This document shows positions 36,622-38,549 of a stretch of DNA of 38,549 bases, piece by piece. The stretch is taken from assembly GCA_030066175.1 (NCBI GenBank), contig JASJCC010000012.1, forward strand, positions 1-38,549, given 5' to 3'. This DNA is from Paracoccaceae bacterium (lineage in GTDB: Bacteria > Pseudomonadota > Alphaproteobacteria > Rhodobacterales > Rhodobacteraceae). Both the position numbers and the translations under genes were made by a program. The stretch's first letter is position 1; the number at the start of each line of letters is the position of its first letter. The notes beneath the pieces were generated by a model. That model was not told the origin of the DNA. It saw only the letters and a list, made by a program, of their open reading frames with translations, and searched no databases.

Positions 36622-37551
36622 ATGCCTGAAACAATCGCAAAACCCACCAGCTTTCAGGAGATCATCCTGCGCCTGCAAAGCTATTGGGCCGCGCAGGGCT
36701 GTGCGGTGCTGCAACCCTATGACCTTGAGGTTGGCGCAGGTACGTTTCACCCGGCCACCACCCTGCGCGCCCTGGGCACCAGGCCGTGGACCGCGGCCTA
36801 TGTCCAGCCCTCGCGCCGGCCCACCGATGGGCGCTATGGCGAGAACCCGAACCGCCTGCAGCACTATTATCAATTTCAGGTGATCATCAAACCGTCGCCG
36901 CCGGATCTGCAGGCGCTCTATCTCGGCAGCCTTGAGGCGATCGGGATCGATATGGGCCTGCATGACGTGCGCTTTGTCGAGGATGACTGGGAAAGCCCGA
37001 CCCTGGGCGCCTGGGGCCTGGGATGGGAGGTCTGGTGTGACGGGATGGAGGTCAGCCAGTTCACCTATTTCCAGCAGGTCGGCGGGCATGACTGCCACCC
37101 GGTTTCGGGGGAGCTGACCTATGGGCTGGAACGTCTGGCGATGTACGTGCTGGGTGTCGATCACGTCATGGACATGCCGTTCAACGATCCGCAAACCGCC
37201 ATTCCGCTGACTTATGGTGACGTCTTTCGCCAGACCGAAGAGGAATACAGCCGCTGGAATTTCGATGTGGCCGACACCGCGCTCTTGCTACGGCATTTTG
37301 AGGATGCCGAAGCCGAATGCGCCGAAATCCTCGCGGCCGAGCATAAAGACCCCAAGACCGGCAAGCGCATCGTCATGGCGCATCCGGCCTATGACCAGTG
37401 CATCAAGGCCAGCCATATCTTCAACCTTCTGGACGCGCGGGGTGTGATCTCGGTCACCGAGCGGCAAGCCTATATCGGGCGGGTGCGGCACCTGACAAAG
37501 ATGTGCGCTGACGCCTTTGTGCAGACCGAGGCCGGGGGCTACACGGTATGA
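36622..37551 (+). CDS. glyQ: Glycyl-tRNA synthetase alpha subunit
   Basis: Catalytic subunit of the bacterial heterotetrameric glycyl-tRNA synthetase. The 309-residue protein shows [60 protein letters not shown] (motif 2 region), [19 protein letters not shown] and [12 protein letters not shown] (motif 3), all typical of GlyQ. ATG 36622 follows a G-rich site. Its stop overlaps the next gene's start by four bases (ATGA), opening a translationally coupled cluster that ends in glyS. Confidence 0.97.
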   Translation: MPETIAKPTSFQEIILRLQSYWAAQGCAVLQPYDLEVGAGTFHPATTLRALGTRPWTAAYVQPSRRPTDGRYGENPNRLQHYYQFQVIIKPSPPDLQALYLGSLEAIGIDMGLHDVRFVEDDWESPTLGAWGLGWEVWCDGMEVSQFTYFQQVGGHDCHPVSGELTYGLERLAMYVLGVDHVMDMPFNDPQTAIPLTYGDVFRQTEEEYSRWNFDVADTALLLRHFEDAEAECAEILAAEHKDPKTGKRIVMAHPAYDQCIKASHIFNLLDARGVISVTERQAYIGRVRHLTKMCADAFVQTEAGGYTV

Positions 37552-37901
37552 CCCTGACCTCGTCCATCCCGGTGCTGCGTGTGGCGGATTACCCGGCGGC
37601 GCGCGATTTCTGGACCGGTCCGATGGGGTTCACCATTGGCGAAGAGGGCGGTGATCCGCCCCGCTTTGGCATCTTTCACAAGGACAAGGCCACGGTTTTT
37701 GTCGATGCCTGGCAAGGCGCCGACGCGGCCCCTGCCCCAAATTGGCGCGCCTATTTCCATTGTGACGATGTCGACGCTTTGGCCGCGGAACTCGGGCCGC
37801 TGGTCGATACCGGCCCGCGCGACACGGTCTACGGCATGCGCGAAATCGAGGTGCTGGACCCCGCCGGCAACCGGCTCTGCTTTGGACAGGATGCCGACTG
37901 A
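37548..37901 (+). CDS. VOC-superfamily (glyoxalase/bleomycin-resistance-like) protein
   Basis: The 117-residue protein has the paired beta-alpha-beta-beta-beta fold of the VOC family: [56 protein letters not shown] and [14 protein letters not shown] with the C-terminal metal Glu. It overlaps glyQ by ATGA and the next gene by one base, so it is part of the operon. Bleomycin-resistance-like members bind drugs without chemistry; the function here is unknown. Confidence 0.85.
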   Translation: MTLTSSIPVLRVADYPAARDFWTGPMGFTIGEEGGDPPRFGIFHKDKATVFVDAWQGADAAPAPNWRAYFHCDDVDALAAELGPLVDTGPRDTVYGMREIEVLDPAGNRLCFGQDAD

Positions 37902-38425
37902 TGGGCAAGTTCCTCGCCATTGTGCTTGTGCTCTGCGGCGTTGGCGCCGGGATCGGCATGTACTACCTGCAGATCTACGCGTTCTACGAAGAGGTCGTGC
38001 CGAATGGCAGCACTGATGTGCAGCTGACCGCCAAGGCGGCCGAGGTACCCGAGACGATCCTTTACCAGGACTACGTCGCCATCGATTCCGAAAGCTCGCC
38101 GATCCGCTATCGCGCCTGTTTCACAACGCCTACGACGTTGCAGGCCTTTGCCGACACCTACGAGGCCTATGCCGGCGCGGTCCCACGTGTGGCGCCCGGC
38201 TGGTTTGACTGTTTTGACGCCGAAGCCATCGGCGCCGAGATCGCCAATGGCACCGCGCAAGTCTTTGTCGGGCAACGCAATTTCGAATATGGGATCGACC
38301 GCGTGGTCGCCATCACCGAGGATGGCCGCGGTTATGTCTGGCACGAAGTGAACGAATGCGGGGACAAGGCCTATGACGGCAGCCCGCTGGGCAAAGACTG
38401 CCCGCCCCGAGACGGAGAAAACTGA
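37901..38425 (+). CDS. Small membrane-anchored protein of unknown function (DUF6446-like)
   Basis: The 174-residue product has an N-terminal hydrophobic anchor (about 4-26: [20 protein letters not shown]) and an exported domain with Cys in [22 protein letters not shown] and KDCPPR, which may form two disulfides. The resemblance to Rhodobacterales DUF6446 proteins is from memory and not checked. It is joined to the VOC gene by a one-base ATGA-type overlap and to glyS by TGATG, so it is translated with glycyl-tRNA synthetase. Confidence 0.75.
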   Translation: MGKFLAIVLVLCGVGAGIGMYYLQIYAFYEEVVPNGSTDVQLTAKAAEVPETILYQDYVAIDSESSPIRYRACFTTPTTLQAFADTYEAYAGAVPRVAPGWFDCFDAEAIGAEIANGTAQVFVGQRNFEYGIDRVVAITEDGRGYVWHEVNECGDKAYDGSPLGKDCPPRDGEN

Positions 38426-38549
38426 TGCCCGATCTTCTGATCGAACTCTTTTCCGAGGAAATCCCCGCGCGCATGCAGGCCCGCGCTGCGGAGGATCTGA
38501 CAAAGCGCGTCACCGACGGGCTGGTCGAGGCCGGGCTGACCTATGCCCA
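38425..38549 (+). CDS. glyS: Glycyl-tRNA synthetase beta subunit (5' part)
   Basis: The visible 41 residues open [20 protein letters not shown], the universal start of GlyS, the tRNA-binding subunit that pairs with GlyQ. ATG 38425 overlaps the previous stop (TGATG). The gene continues beyond the window. Confidence 0.92.
   Translation, partial: MPDLLIELFSEEIPARMQARAAEDLTKRVTDGLVEAGLTYA

Overview
The window is a GC-rich, gene-dense stretch of a bacterial chromosome. It most likely comes from an alphaproteobacterium of the Rhodobacterales (Roseobacter/Rhodobacter group). Pointers are a stand-alone aa3 oxidase subunit I gene (ctaD) with an FnrL-type box upstream, an hflK-hflC-DUF2065 run beside a degP-type protease gene, a UbiH-family hydroxylase with AEAAH in place of GDAAH, yqeY divergent from carA, and glyQ and glyS separated by two small genes. 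The assignment is inferred from gene content and protein style; no database search was possible.

Layout. 1-8.9 kb: on the minus strand lie a Do-type protease (cut by the window edge), DUF2065, hflC, hflK, glutathione reductase, rpiA and a small secreted protein. A plus-strand pair (four-helix membrane protein plus membrane-anchored pentapeptide-repeat protein, 1590-3670) sits between degP and DUF2065. 9.0-11.8 kb: a GST-like protein, L-serine dehydratase, and a convergent XRE-cupin regulator. 11.8-14.6 kb is the most accessory-looking part: a possible broken small gene followed by a hairpin, a GAF-PAS-GGDEF diguanylate cyclase, and the frameshifted C-terminal relic of a serine recombinase whose reading frame runs antisense through tRNA-Leu(GAG).

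14.7-24.5 kb is housekeeping: lipB, a Tat-exported PhoX-like protein, an ASCH-domain protein, a DUF1127 protein, ctaD, an SDR, a DUF2244 protein, a glycosyltransferase-like protein, yqeY and carA. 24.5-32.9 kb: a membrane GT2 synthase with an N-terminal MshEN-like region, a GntR/FCD regulator, a HAD nucleotidase, a two-helix membrane protein, a UbiH-family hydroxylase, a class V aminotransferase, two overlapping Lrp/AsnC genes divergent from ilvC, and an unlisted 27-residue membrane peptide gene at 32767-32850. 33.1-38.5 kb: an acidic RTX-type protein with nine 27-bp repeats, a SPOR/peptidoglycan-binding protein whose trypsin-like domain has lost all three catalytic residues, and the overlapping glyQ-VOC-small membrane protein-glyS cluster.

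Genes that act together: HflK/HflC form the membrane complex that modulates FtsH, with DegP handling envelope protein damage. Glutathione reductase and the GST share glutathione chemistry. The Lrp pair is placed to control ilvC. GlyQ and GlyS are the two subunits of glycyl-tRNA synthetase. The best candidates for something undescribed are the 1590-3670 membrane/pentapeptide pair, the pseudoprotease and the 27-residue peptide. Two non-coding gaps exceed 300 bases. 11765-12080 holds the possible broken small gene and its hairpin. 18236-18576 holds the FnrL-type box and the ctaD promoter region.
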